From Shewanella marisflavi (GTDB taxonomy: Bacteria > Pseudomonadota > Gammaproteobacteria > Enterobacterales > Shewanellaceae): a stretch of 64,000 bases of DNA. Position numbers and translations under genes: made by a program. Positions 49,400 through 59,000 of the stretch are shown here, piece after piece. Positions within the stretch are counted from its first letter, which is position 1. Each line of letters begins with the position of its first letter. The notes beneath the pieces were generated by a model, which saw nothing but the letters and a program-made list of their open reading frames with translations, was not told the origin of the DNA and did no database searches. Where the stretch lies: positions 62,001 to 126,000 of the forward strand of contig NZ_JAKIKX010000005.1 of assembly GCF_023283925.1 (NCBI RefSeq). Direction: 5' to 3'.

Positions 49400-51685
49400 A
49401 TGAATCGATTTATGTTTGGCTATTGCGCCACGCTCATTTCAGCGCTGCTCTGGCCATCTCTGTTAACCTATTCCTTGGCATGTATAGCACTCTTACTCGC
49501 TTTCATCATGCTTAAATGGTCTAAGCTACTGGCCGGAAGCCTGTTGGCCTTGGCTTGGATGAGCCTATTTTGTCACCAACTTTTGCTATTAACGCCTGAT
49601 AACACAAGCAAACGGCCATCAGTAAGGGGCGAAATCATATCACTAGTTTATCGAAACGGCGACTGGATTAATCTGGATATTCGCCTCTTATCTGACTATC
49701 CCATTAATTTCCCGAGTAAATATTTACGATTGCGTTGGCAAACCGAACAAAAAGTCGCCATTGGTGAGGTGTGGCAGTTCACGCTGGCGCCTAAATCGAT
49801 TACCAGTGTGCTTAATCAGGGAGGCTTTAATCAACAAGCGTTTCTGTTGTCAAAGCATATTATTGGCAAGGGCAATGTACAGTCAGCCAAGCGTTTATCT
49901 GAGTCCAAGGGAGTCAGGGCTCATTTGATCACCCAGCTTCAACAGGCGGTGACTGGCAAGGATAATGGCGATCTCATCCGAGCCTTGATGTTAGGCGATA
50001 AGCAAGGGATCACTAAGGAGCACTGGCAGGGATTGAGGCAAACGGGTACTGGTCATTTGGTGACTATCTCTGGTTTGCACCTGTCGGTATTGGCGCTGTG
50101 GGTGATGGGATTGAGCGGCTACCTGTTGGCGCGTCAACGTCCCAGTATCGGCCTGTCTAACCGCCAATTCAGTGCCTTGCTGGCGCTTTGCTGCTGTATG
50201 CTTTTTGCTTATCTTGCGGGGCTGGGACTGCCAACCCAGCGGGCACTGATCATGTTGTTCATGGTGATTGTTCTGGGCTTATTAAAACGTTACGCCTCGG
50301 CGTTTGAACGTTTGTTGTGGGCGCTTTTTGTGGTGTTGTTACTGGATCCCGTCAGTATTCTTAGCGCCGGTTTGTGGCTCTCGTTCGGCGCGCTGACGTT
50401 GATCCTTTATATGACCCAGCGGATGCCATCGGTGCCCAAAAACAGGTCGCTTAGCGGGCATATCAGGCAGCGCATCAGCGCACTGTGGCAAATTCAGTGG
50501 CGGTTAAGCATTATGCTTGGCCTGTTACAGGCGCTGTTATTTGGCGGCTTTGCGCCTTATGGTGTGCTTTACAATTTAGTGTTTGTACCTTGGTTTAGCC
50601 TTGTAGTGATCCCACTGACTTTTGTTTCTATGATGTGTTGGGCCTTAGGTGAGCGCTTAGGTCTTAGCCTGTCGTTGCCGCTTAGCTTACTCGATTGGGC
50701 CATTGCGCCCCTGACGAGCAGTTTTAATCTGCTGCCATCTCTACCACTGCACTGGCTGCCGGCCGCCTCTGCCTTACTAGCAGGCATGCTGTTTTTATTG
50801 GCGGCATTTGCGGTTTGGCGCTATGGATCCAATCGCTGGCGTTGGTTGTCCCTGCCGCTAATTTTGCCTTTATGTCTTTATTGGCTTGTTCCACCAAGGC
50901 TGATTGAGAACAAGCATTGGCAGCTGCACCTTTTGGATGTAGGTCAGGGGTTAAGTCTGGTGATCGAGAAACAAAATAGGGCGTTTATCTATGATACCGG
51001 GGCGGCCTTTGGTGACCACTTTAGTTACGCTGAGCGGGTGATAGTGCCATTTTTACAGTATAAAGGCATTAGTGATGTCGATTATTTGGTATTAAGCCAT
51101 GGCGACAACGATCATGCTGGTGGCGCGCAATTTTTGCAGACTCAGTTTCCCAAGCTGAGCTTGATAACCGATCTACCTTATAGTGGTGCTATCGACTGTC
51201 GCCCTAAACAGATAGCTTGGCAAGGATTGAATGTGCAGATACTTGGGCCGGCTCAGCCGGTGGCGGGTAACAACGGCTCCTGTGTGATGCGAATAGGCGA
51301 CGGTACCCACCATGTCTTGCTCCCGGGTGACATAGAGCTAGAGGGGGAGCAAGCCTTACTTGGAATAAGTTTGCTAGATAGCGATATCTTGATTGCGCCG
51401 CATCATGGTAGTAACACCTCATCCAGTCAGGCCTTTATTAGCGCTGTGCAACCAAAAGTCGTCCTCTATGCGGCGGGATTCAACAATCGGTATGGCTTTC
51501 CAAAGCCGCATGTGGTGAGCCGCTACGCCGGAGCACAGGCTAAGCAATATAGCGTCTCAGACAATGGTCAACTGACGATTAGCCTAGATGAGAGTGGTAT
51601 TCGAGTCAGGGGCTATCGGCGGGATCTGGCGCCTTTTTGGTACAATCAACGCTTTGAATTTGGTGAGTTTGCTAATCCAGAGTAG
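49400..51685 (+). CDS. comEC: DNA internalisation competence protein ComEC/Rec2
   Basis: The inner-membrane channel for single-stranded DNA uptake in natural transformation. The 761-residue protein has several N-terminal helices, an OB/unknown domain (about 70-150), the competence domain with TGTGHLVTISGLHLSVLALWVMGLSGYLL (near 210-240), and a C-terminal metallo-beta-lactamase-like nuclease domain with LHLLDVGQGLSLVIEKQNRAFIYDTG and LSHGDNDHAGGAQF (the H-x-D-x-D-H type metal motif). Length is full. Presence does not prove competence, but the gene looks intact. It precedes msbA, the common gammaproteobacterial order. Confidence 0.95.
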   Translation: MNRFMFGYCATLISALLWPSLLTYSLACIALLLAFIMLKWSKLLAGSLLALAWMSLFCHQLLLLTPDNTSKRPSVRGEIISLVYRNGDWINLDIRLLSDYPINFPSKYLRLRWQTEQKVAIGEVWQFTLAPKSITSVLNQGGFNQQAFLLSKHIIGKGNVQSAKRLSESKGVRAHLITQLQQAVTGKDNGDLIRALMLGDKQGITKEHWQGLRQTGTGHLVTISGLHLSVLALWVMGLSGYLLARQRPSIGLSNRQFSALLALCCCMLFAYLAGLGLPTQRALIMLFMVIVLGLLKRYASAFERLLWALFVVLLLDPVSILSAGLWLSFGALTLILYMTQRMPSVPKNRSLSGHIRQRISALWQIQWRLSIMLGLLQALLFGGFAPYGVLYNLVFVPWFSLVVIPLTFVSMMCWALGERLGLSLSLPLSLLDWAIAPLTSSFNLLPSLPLHWLPAASALLAGMLFLLAAFAVWRYGSNRWRWLSLPLILPLCLYWLVPPRLIENKHWQLHLLDVGQGLSLVIEKQNRAFIYDTGAAFGDHFSYAERVIVPFLQYKGISDVDYLVLSHGDNDHAGGAQFLQTQFPKLSLITDLPYSGAIDCRPKQIAWQGLNVQILGPAQPVAGNNGSCVMRIGDGTHHVLLPGDIELEGEQALLGISLLDSDILIAPHHGSNTSSSQAFISAVQPKVVLYAAGFNNRYGFPKPHVVSRYAGAQAKQYSVSDNGQLTISLDESGIRVRGYRRDLAPFWYNQRFEFGEFANPE

Positions 51686-51718
51686 AATACGCTTTTTTGC
51701 ACCGACGATAGATCCTGA

Positions 51719-53533
51719 ATGACAAATTCTTCGAAAAGTGAAGTGCGCAGCGTATTCCTGAGACTGCTTACTTATTTTGTCCCGCTTAAAGGGGTGTTAT
51801 TTCTGTCTGTGTTCGGCCTAGTGTTATATGGCTTGGTGGACGCAACGTTTATTTATTCAATCAAACCTTTTATTGATCAAGGGTTTGCTAGTAATGTGCC
51901 AGCAACCCCTGGATTGGTTGAAGGGGTCGATCTGGGCATGGGCGGTGGCTTTAACTCAGACAGTGACGTGTTAAAAACCGCACCATTTGTGGTGATAGGC
52001 TTGTTCACTTTACGTGGCTTAGCGAACTTTTTATCTACCTATGGTATCTCCTATATCAGTGCACGAATGATCATGGATATGCGTCAGCAGGTGTTTGAAC
52101 ATTACCTTAAACTGCCTGTTAGCTATATCGATGCAGAGAGCAGTGGTAATTTGATCTCCAGAGTAACCTTCGATACTGAGCAGATTGCCAGGGCATCGGG
52201 TAGCGCCTTGATCACCATAGTACGAGACGGTATTACCGTTATCGGTATGTTAGGTGTGATGTTCTACAACTCTTGGAAGCTTTCTTTGTGCATCCTGATT
52301 GTCGGGCCGCTTATTGGTCTGGTGATTGCTGTGGTCAGTCGGAAGTTTCGCAAGGTGTCAAAGCAGATCCAGACCGCCATGGGTGGCGTGACTTCAGTTA
52401 CAGAGCAGATGATCAAAGGGCACAAGAATGTGTTGGTATTTGGTGGACAGAAAACCGAATCTGAACGCTTTGCCAAGGTCAATGACGAAAACCGTTCACG
52501 CACCATGAAGCTAGCACTGGCTCAGGCGATCAGTCAGCCACTGGTGATGGTGATAGGCTCTTTTGCGTTGGCTTTCGTGCTATATGCCTCAAGTCTTGAG
52601 AGCATGCGCGTCGATCTCACTGCGGGTACTTTCGCTACTATCCTAGCGGCTATGCTCGCCATGTTGCAGCCAATCAAGAGCCTTACGCGGGTTAACGCCG
52701 AATTTCAGCGAGGTATCGCTGCGTGTAGCACTATCTTCGCCATTCTGGATACGCCGACAGAGGTAGACAAGGGTACCTTTGAAACTAAGCGAGTTGAGGG
52801 GCGCCTTTGCTTTGATAAGGTTAACTTCCGCTATGACAATCAAGAAGGCTTGGCACTTAAAGAGGTGGATTTTTGCGTGAACCCTGGGGAAACCCTGGCA
52901 CTGGTTGGTCGCAGCGGTTCGGGGAAATCGACCATCGCCAGCCTGATCACCCGCTTCTATTCTGACCTTGAAAGTGGTGATATTCGCCTCGATGATGTCA
53001 GCCTGAGAGATTACAAGCTGGCCTCTTTGCGTCAGCAAGTGGCCATGGTTTCCCAGCAGGTCACCCTGATCAATGACACGATAGCCGCCAACATTGCCTA
53101 CGCGTATCCCGGAGAGGTGACCGAGAAGCAGATCATTGATGCTGCTAAGCTTGCCAATGCTTGGGAGTTTATCAGTAATATGCCTGAGGGGATTCATACT
53201 CAGGTGGGTGAAAACGGCGTCATGTTATCGGGTGGACAGCGACAACGTATCGCCATTGCAAGAGCGATACTGCGCGACGCGCCGCTATTAATCCTCGACG
53301 AGGCAACATCGGCGCTGGATACCGAATCGGAAAAGGCTATTCAGACAGGTCTGGATAACCTGCGTCAGAATCGTACCTCCATCGTCATTGCTCACCGCTT
53401 GTCGACCATTGAAAATGCCGATCAGATCCTGGTTGTCGATCAGGGTAAGGTCGTTGAGCGAGGCACTCATAAAGAGTTGCTGGCGAAAGAGGGGATCTAC
53501 TACAACCTATATCAGATGCAGTTTGGTAGTTAA
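51719..53533 (+). CDS. msbA: Lipid A export permease/ATP-binding protein MsbA
   Basis: MsbA flips lipid A-core across the inner membrane. The 604-residue half-transporter has six helices (about 20-310) followed by the nucleotide-binding domain: LVGRSGSGKSTIASLI (Walker A), MVSQQVTLINDTIAANIAY, LSGGQRQRIAIARAI (signature), LILDEATSALDTESE (Walker B). The N-terminus VFLRLLTYFVPLKGVLFLSVFGLVLYGLVDATFIYSIKPFIDQGF is typical. The TAATG overlap couples it to lpxK. Confidence 0.96.
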   Translation: MTNSSKSEVRSVFLRLLTYFVPLKGVLFLSVFGLVLYGLVDATFIYSIKPFIDQGFASNVPATPGLVEGVDLGMGGGFNSDSDVLKTAPFVVIGLFTLRGLANFLSTYGISYISARMIMDMRQQVFEHYLKLPVSYIDAESSGNLISRVTFDTEQIARASGSALITIVRDGITVIGMLGVMFYNSWKLSLCILIVGPLIGLVIAVVSRKFRKVSKQIQTAMGGVTSVTEQMIKGHKNVLVFGGQKTESERFAKVNDENRSRTMKLALAQAISQPLVMVIGSFALAFVLYASSLESMRVDLTAGTFATILAAMLAMLQPIKSLTRVNAEFQRGIAACSTIFAILDTPTEVDKGTFETKRVEGRLCFDKVNFRYDNQEGLALKEVDFCVNPGETLALVGRSGSGKSTIASLITRFYSDLESGDIRLDDVSLRDYKLASLRQQVAMVSQQVTLINDTIAANIAYAYPGEVTEKQIIDAAKLANAWEFISNMPEGIHTQVGENGVMLSGGQRQRIAIARAILRDAPLLILDEATSALDTESEKAIQTGLDNLRQNRTSIVIAHRLSTIENADQILVVDQGKVVERGTHKELLAKEGIYYNLYQMQFGS

Positions 53534-54543
53534 TGCAGAATCTCGTTAATCGCCTATGGTACGACAGGCAGTTAGGCTTCCACTGGTTGCTTATCTGCCT
53601 CTTGTTGCCGCTTAGTGGTCTGTTTTATCTGATCACCAGTGTAAGAAGACGCCTGTTTGTATTAGGTGTGAAGCAAAGTCAGCAACTCCCTGTGCCTGTT
53701 ATCGTTGTTGGTAACATCACAGTTGGAGGAAGCGGTAAAACACCAACCGTCATCTATCTTATTGAGCTGCTGCGCCGTCATGGCTATCACCCCGGGGTGA
53801 TAAGTCGTGGTTATGGGGTTGAGTTTACTGGCACTAAGCAGGTGCTTGCTGGCATGTCAGCCAGTGAGGTAGGGGATGAGCCCGCCATGATAGTTGCGCG
53901 CACTCAGGTGCCTATGGTGATTGGCAGTAACCGAGTTGCGGCAGGGCAAGCACTGCTGGAGTGGCAAAAGGTCGATATCATCATCAGCGATGACGGTTTA
54001 CAGCACTATGCCCTGCAAAGAGATATTGAGATCTTAGTGCTCGATGGCAAGCGTCGATTCGGTAATGGCTTGCTCTTGCCTGCCGGGCCGTTAAGAGAAG
54101 GACGCTGGCGTCAAAAGAGGGTAGACCTTACGCTAGTCAATGGGCAGAGCACGCACTCGGATGAATTTACCATGGGTCTAGTGCCTGCGTCATGGCGCAA
54201 TGTAGCAAATGGCATTGAGGCCGATATCGATTCAACGGCAGATGCGGTTGCTATGGCTGGAATTGGCAATCCCCAGCGTTTTTTCGATACCTTAGCCAGT
54301 ATGGGGATTAATCCAGCTATCCAACATGCTTTTGATGATCATCAGGCCTATCGGCTCGAGGATGTTGAGGCCATTGCCCATGGCGCTAAGGTGTTGATGA
54401 CAGAGAAAGATGCGGTTAAATGTCGCGATTTTGCAAAGTCTAACTGGTGGTATTTGCCGGTAGATGCCAAGATATCACCAGAGTTTGAACTGCAATTGCT
54501 TAGGCTGCTTGAGCAGCGAAAAGAAGTACAACAAGGAAAATAA
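53533..54543 (+). CDS. lpxK: Tetraacyldisaccharide 4'-kinase
   Basis: LpxK phosphorylates the 4' position of the lipid A precursor to give lipid IVA. The 336-residue protein has an N-terminal membrane-associated helix ([16 protein letters not shown]), Walker A in [23 protein letters not shown] (about 57-79), then [11 protein letters not shown] and [41 protein letters not shown], all family blocks. Its start overlaps the msbA stop by one base and its stop precedes ycaR by one base. Confidence 0.96.
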   Translation: MQNLVNRLWYDRQLGFHWLLICLLLPLSGLFYLITSVRRRLFVLGVKQSQQLPVPVIVVGNITVGGSGKTPTVIYLIELLRRHGYHPGVISRGYGVEFTGTKQVLAGMSASEVGDEPAMIVARTQVPMVIGSNRVAAGQALLEWQKVDIIISDDGLQHYALQRDIEILVLDGKRRFGNGLLLPAGPLREGRWRQKRVDLTLVNGQSTHSDEFTMGLVPASWRNVANGIEADIDSTADAVAMAGIGNPQRFFDTLASMGINPAIQHAFDDHQAYRLEDVEAIAHGAKVLMTEKDAVKCRDFAKSNWWYLPVDAKISPEFELQLLRLLEQRKEVQQGK

Positions 54544-54544
54544 C

Positions 54545-54724
54545 ATGGCGTTTGATAAGAAACTTTTAGAGATAGTAGCCTGCCCAGTGTGTAAGGGTAA
54601 GCTTGAGTATGACAAAGCTAATCAACAGCTTATCTGTAAGGCTGACCGTTTAGCCTATGCCATTAATGAAGGGATCCCTGTGCTGTTGGAAACCAAGGCA
54701 ACACCTTGGACTGAAGAAGCTTAA
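54545..54724 (+). CDS. ycaR: Trm112-family protein YcaR
   Basis: A 59-residue Trm112-like protein, [24 protein letters not shown] with a C-x-x-C pair and a C-terminal [10 protein letters not shown]. In E. coli the same gene follows lpxK and precedes kdsB. I trimmed the longer frame back to the ATG at 54545, one base after lpxK, where aaggaaaa serves as ribosome site. Function is not established; eukaryotic relatives activate methyltransferases. Confidence 0.93.
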   Translation: MAFDKKLLEIVACPVCKGKLEYDKANQQLICKADRLAYAINEGIPVLLETKATPWTEEA

Positions 54725-54734
54725 TCCTTTTATT

Positions 54735-54767
54735 GAGACGCGTGATGACAGGCGCGTCTCTTTCATT
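54735..54767 (+). terminator. Intrinsic terminator after ycaR
   Basis: The stem gagacgcg / cgcgtctc with a 10-base loop is followed by a T-rich tail. It closes the msbA-lpxK-ycaR unit before the next gene. Confidence 0.82.
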
Positions 54768-54871
54768 TTATCCCCCCAATTGCTCACAGAACCCACGTCC
54801 GTTGCCCCAAATATTGCTTTTGCCTCCGCCAGCACTGATAATCCCTGTTCATTTTTATCGGAGTACCTTGT

Positions 54872-55591
54872 GTGACTGTGACTAGCCTTCAAAGCGTGAT
54901 TGAAAAATTGTTAGCGGAAAATCAAGGTGTACGAGTAGTCAGTTTCGAACATCAAGGGCATAAATATTGGCTGAAGCAGGCTGAGCACCTGACTGGTGCC
55001 ATGCGTTTGCTCAAGGCACAGCCCCACGCTTCGTTACAGCTTGAAATCGCCACCCTGGCTAAACTTGCACAACAAGGCGCTCCTGTGCCTGAATTGGTTG
55101 CAAGCGGTGAGGATTTTTTGGTAGTGGCCGATGTGGGTATGCCGGTGAATCGCTGGTTGAATGCCGATGTTTCTGAGGCCGAGAAATTACAGATATTGAA
55201 AGATAGCGCCGCTGGCCTAGCACAGCTGCATTTGAAAGGTTTAGCGCACGGTAGACCCGCGCTGCGCGATATCTGTTGGGATGATGGGCAGGTGGCGTTT
55301 ATCGATTTCGAGGCAAATCAGAAAGACAGCGATATGCATCAGCAGCAGATCAGAGATCTTTTAGTCTATATTCACAGCCTCTATCGTTATATTGGTCCCC
55401 ACCCAGAGATCGCCGAGCCTGTGATTGCCGCCTATCGCAACGCTGGTGGCGAATCACTCTGGCAGGAATCTCAGCAGCAGATGTTAAAGTGGCAGTGGTT
55501 GAATTATCTCATCGCACCGCTAAAGTCCATTGGTGGTAAAGATCTTCGTCCAGTCTATTGGTTATTAAAACATTTTAAAGATATCGCTTAG
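54872..55591 (+). CDS. Kinase-like protein (lipopolysaccharide-kinase/BUD32-like fold), atypical
   Basis: A 239-residue protein with the layout of small bacterial kinases: a Lys-containing beta lobe (HKYWLKQAEHL near 30-40), QLEIATLAKLAQQGAPVPELV (helix C-like), GMPVNRWL, then LHLKGLAHGRPALRDICWDDGQVAFIDFEAN. In that loop the usual HxD is HGR (126-128), and an Arg-Asp pair (132-133) stands where Asn is common; the DFG-like triplet is DFE (145-147). It sits after ycaR where many relatives carry kdsB. A lipid A/Kdo phosphorylation role is possible but not shown. Start GTG with GGAG 8 bases upstream. Confidence 0.6.
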   Translation: MTVTSLQSVIEKLLAENQGVRVVSFEHQGHKYWLKQAEHLTGAMRLLKAQPHASLQLEIATLAKLAQQGAPVPELVASGEDFLVVADVGMPVNRWLNADVSEAEKLQILKDSAAGLAQLHLKGLAHGRPALRDICWDDGQVAFIDFEANQKDSDMHQQQIRDLLVYIHSLYRYIGPHPEIAEPVIAAYRNAGGESLWQESQQQMLKWQWLNYLIAPLKSIGGKDLRPVYWLLKHFKDIA

Positions 55592-55841
55592 TTCATCATT
55601 TCTTATCTGTTCCGCTTCGAGGCGCCAAAATAGTCACTGGTGTTTCGAGGTGATTTCTTCTTTTTAGTCTTTATCGGTTCAAAATATCGGATTTGGCTTA
55701 ATTTGTGGTGAAACATCCTTTATCGGTGGTGTTGTGTCAATGTTTATTCTGGTTGCGTCAGCCTGTGTGAAATTTATACATTCATTGTGCGTTGATTTTC
55801 ATGAGGTTTTAAAAATTGGTTAAAAAATAATCATTTTTTGG
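55592..55841 (+). other. Non-coding spacer before the riboswitch promoter
   Basis: A+T-rich stretch after the kinase-like gene with no coding frame. A half-site tgtga occurs near 55765 within tgtgtgaaatttatacattc, too degenerate to call a CRP site. No terminator was recognised for the upstream gene. Confidence 0.4.
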
Positions 55842-55871
55842 TTGAGTTAAACCTAATCAACTTGCTAGAAT
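55842..55871 (+). promoter_or_regulatory. Promoter of the riboswitch-controlled protease gene
   Basis: The -35 box ttgagt (55842-55847) and -10 box tagaat (55866-55871) are spaced 18 bases. Transcription would start near 55878, giving a leader of almost 200 bases. At its 5' end lies a hairpin ctgggc/gcccag followed by six T (55884-55910), which looks like a small terminator-like element inside the leader. Confidence 0.6.
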
Positions 55872-55924
55872 GCCCGTGTTCTCTGGGCTTCACGGCCCAG
55901 AAGGTTTTTTCGAAAGCACTCTCG

Positions 55925-56011
55925 AAACGGCAAGCATTAAGAAATTAATGTACGCAAAGCCACAGGCCCTAATTGCATAGCAAAGGGTGGCTGGGTTACC
56001 GAATGAGCGTT
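55925..56011 (+). ncRNA. GEMM-I cyclic-di-GMP riboswitch
   Basis: The sequence matches the class I (GEMM) cyclic-di-GMP aptamer segment by segment: ggcaag, a 6-bp stem cattaa-gaaa-ttaatg with the GNRA loop, the hallmark acgcaaagcc, a second stem ggccctaattgc..gcaaagggtggc with the loop-receptor segment cctaa, and tgggttaccgaatg corresponding to the ggguuaccgaug end of the Vibrio Vc2 aptamer. The outer aacg/cgtt pairs close it. It lies in the leader of the secreted metalloprotease gene, 64 bases before its ATG. Sequence agreement is strong, the direction of control is not visible. Confidence 0.93.
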
Positions 56012-56074
56012 GATAGAGCCCTGTACTTGTACTGGGAGCTTTCGAAGTGATGTTGACTTTGAGAGGCCCTAGCT

Positions 56075-59000
56075 ATGAGTTCAGTTCATTGCGCCGTTGC
56101 GCTTACCGATTCTCCTTTTCTTAAAACCCTAGGTTTTGGCCTATTGGGCGCTGGCCTATTGTCGGCGTCGGCTATCATGCCAGTGCATGCCGGCTCTCAT
56201 GGAGAGCAAATTTCCGCGGCGGCTCAGGCTAATCGTGATGCCAAGCAACAGGCGCGTCTGACTCATAAGGCGGAGCTTGAAACTCAGACGCTACAACTTT
56301 CAGCAGTTGCTGCACAATTCCTAAACGCCACTAAGTCAAATAAAGGTGCATCTCATGCTTCTGATGCGGCGCTTTACCAGCAACTTCAAGCACTGGTTGC
56401 GGAGAGACAAGTAGAACAGCAGGCTCTTCTAATACTTGATCCTTACAGCGTTGTCTCTTCTGTATTGCCTATGGCGAAGCGTCGTGGCATGCCTGCCGAG
56501 ATCCAGGCCAAACTAGCTCAACAAGCCGAATTAGTGGGTGAGCTGGAAGCAGTGTATGAAGATTTTGCGGATCCAAGCGAGAATCGATTGCGTCATTTCC
56601 TAGTGACTGACCAGGGCCGAGTTGAAATGTATCTACCTGCCAATACTCGGTCACAAAAATTGCAAAGCGGTATGCAGGTTAAAGCAAAAGGTTGGCTGTT
56701 TAATTCAGAGAACTCTGAGAATAGCAGCTTAGCTATTGAGCAAGGTGAGGAAAATTTATTAATACTCGCGGCCGGTGAGACAAGCTCAGCGTCAACATCA
56801 TCTTATAAAATCCCAACCAAATCGACCGGTGAACAAAACGTCCTGGTACTAATGCTTAACTTCCAGGACAATCCAGTCGAGCCTTGGACATCGCAAGAAG
56901 TTGATCAAATGGTATTCGGCACTGTCAACGATTATTACTGGGAGGCATCCAATGGTCAGACCTGGTTCATTGGTGACGTCAAAGGCTACCTTACCCTTCC
57001 CATAGATACAACTTGCGTTACCACTGATATAGAACTGGCTGCAAGAGAAGAGGCGCTAAACAATGGAATCGATCTTAGTCAATATCCGCGATTAGTGTTT
57101 TTAATGCCAAAAAGCGATCAATGTGGTGGCCTACGTGGCCAAGGCACACTGGGCTTGGGCGTTACTACCAGCAATCCGTCCAGAGCATGGATTTTTGGAG
57201 AGCTCAATCTAATGACGATAGGTCATGAACTGGGGCATAACCTAGGACTACAGCATGCAAAATTTTTAGGCTGTCCTAGTGGTGACATCGACTCAAGTTG
57301 CTTTTCGAGTGAATATGGCGATAGCCTAGATCTTATGGGGCAATCCGTTAGCGGGCATTTCAATGCCTTTAATAAGGAACATCTTGGCTGGATAACCGCT
57401 GATAAAGGTGAGGTCGTTACTGCCGACAGGGACGGTAGTTACCTGTTGGAACCTTATGAAATAGCGCCAACTGGCAAAGCTAAGAGCCTTAAGGTTCGCC
57501 GCGGCACGGATTCTGTTACCGGAGAACCGCTTTACTATTACCTCGAATACCGACAGCCTATTGGTTCTGATAGTTTTTTAAGCGGCAAAGCCGTTACGCA
57601 AGGGGTACTGGTTCACTTAAATCGAAATGAAGACAATATCGACAGTAGCCTGCTGCTGGATATGACGCCAGGCAGTTCAATTTATGATTTGGATGATGCT
57701 GCTTTACTAACGGGCAAAAGCTACACAGATAATCTTGCAGGTGTCACCATTACCACTGAGTGGTCAGATAGCTCGGGTGTGAGTGTAAATGTCAGCTACT
57801 CAGAACAGCAAAGTTGTATTGCTGCGCAGCCAAGCATTGAGCTAGCGTCAAGCAACAGCGTATGGGCCGAGCCTGGTGAAATCGTATCTTATCACGTCAC
57901 GTTAACAAACAATGACAGTGTCGAGTGCGGCAGCAGCAACTACAAAGTGTCTGCCCAAGTAGCATCGGGTTGGAATGCGACGCAGCAATCTGTGAGCCTA
58001 ACGCCGGGTCAAAGTACAACGGTAAGCTTAAACGTTACCTCAAGCACGACCGCTACAGATGGTTTCTATGACGTGACCATCGAAGGTGCGAATACGAGCG
58101 ATAGTCGCTATCAGGCCAGCACTACTGCTACTTATGTGGTTGAGGCACCTGTTGCTGCCTGTGTATCGGCAAACCCGCAATGGACTTTGTTAAGCAATAG
58201 TTCAACCGAGGTTGCAGCGGGCACTGCGGTTACTTATCAAGGCACGCTAACCAATAAAGACTCCGATAGCTGCGCTGCTTCGACTTTTGATGTAAAGGCA
58301 AGCCTGCCATCGGGTTGGCAAGCAACTAGCACAAGTGCAACCTTGGTGCCGGGTCAATCACAAACCCTGAGCGTAAGTGTTACCTCGGCTTCGGATGCCA
58401 ATGCTGGTGTGTATGACTTTAGCATGGTTGCACTAAACCGGAGTAACGTCGGCTACCAGAGCTCTGCCAGCGCCACTTATCAGGTAGCAGCACCGATCGT
58501 CAGTTGTCAATTAGCGGCACCAAAACTGAATGTGACTGATGTATTAGGGGCCGAAGTTGATGCGGGCACAGTGCAACACTATAGCGTAGAAATAACTAAC
58601 CAGAATCAGGACTGTGACGATGCCACCTATAACTTGAGCATTGCTAAGCCAAGCGGTTGGAGTGCCAGTAATAATACTGTGACCTTGGCAAGCGGCGCTA
58701 CGACTAGGGTAAGTGTGAGCGTAACGTCATCGACCAGCGCCAATACCGGCAGCTATAACTTGACGTTAACAGCTAAGGATGTCGCCAATACCGCCTATAG
58801 CAGTACTAGTACCTTGGTCTATCGCGTAGCGGAGCAGCAAAACAATGCCCCAGTTGCCTATAGTGACAGTGTGAGCATGACGTCTAAAGCGGCCATTTAC
58901 ATCAATGTGCTTGGTAACGACAAGGATATTGACGGAGATACGTTAGTGGTTACGAGCGCAACTCAAGGTGCCAAGGGCAGTGTGCAAGTACTTAGCGATG

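Noticed and set aside
55762..55785. CRP site upstream of the riboswitch promoter
   Set aside because: Only one half-site tgtga is present; the other arm is tacat rather than tcaca.
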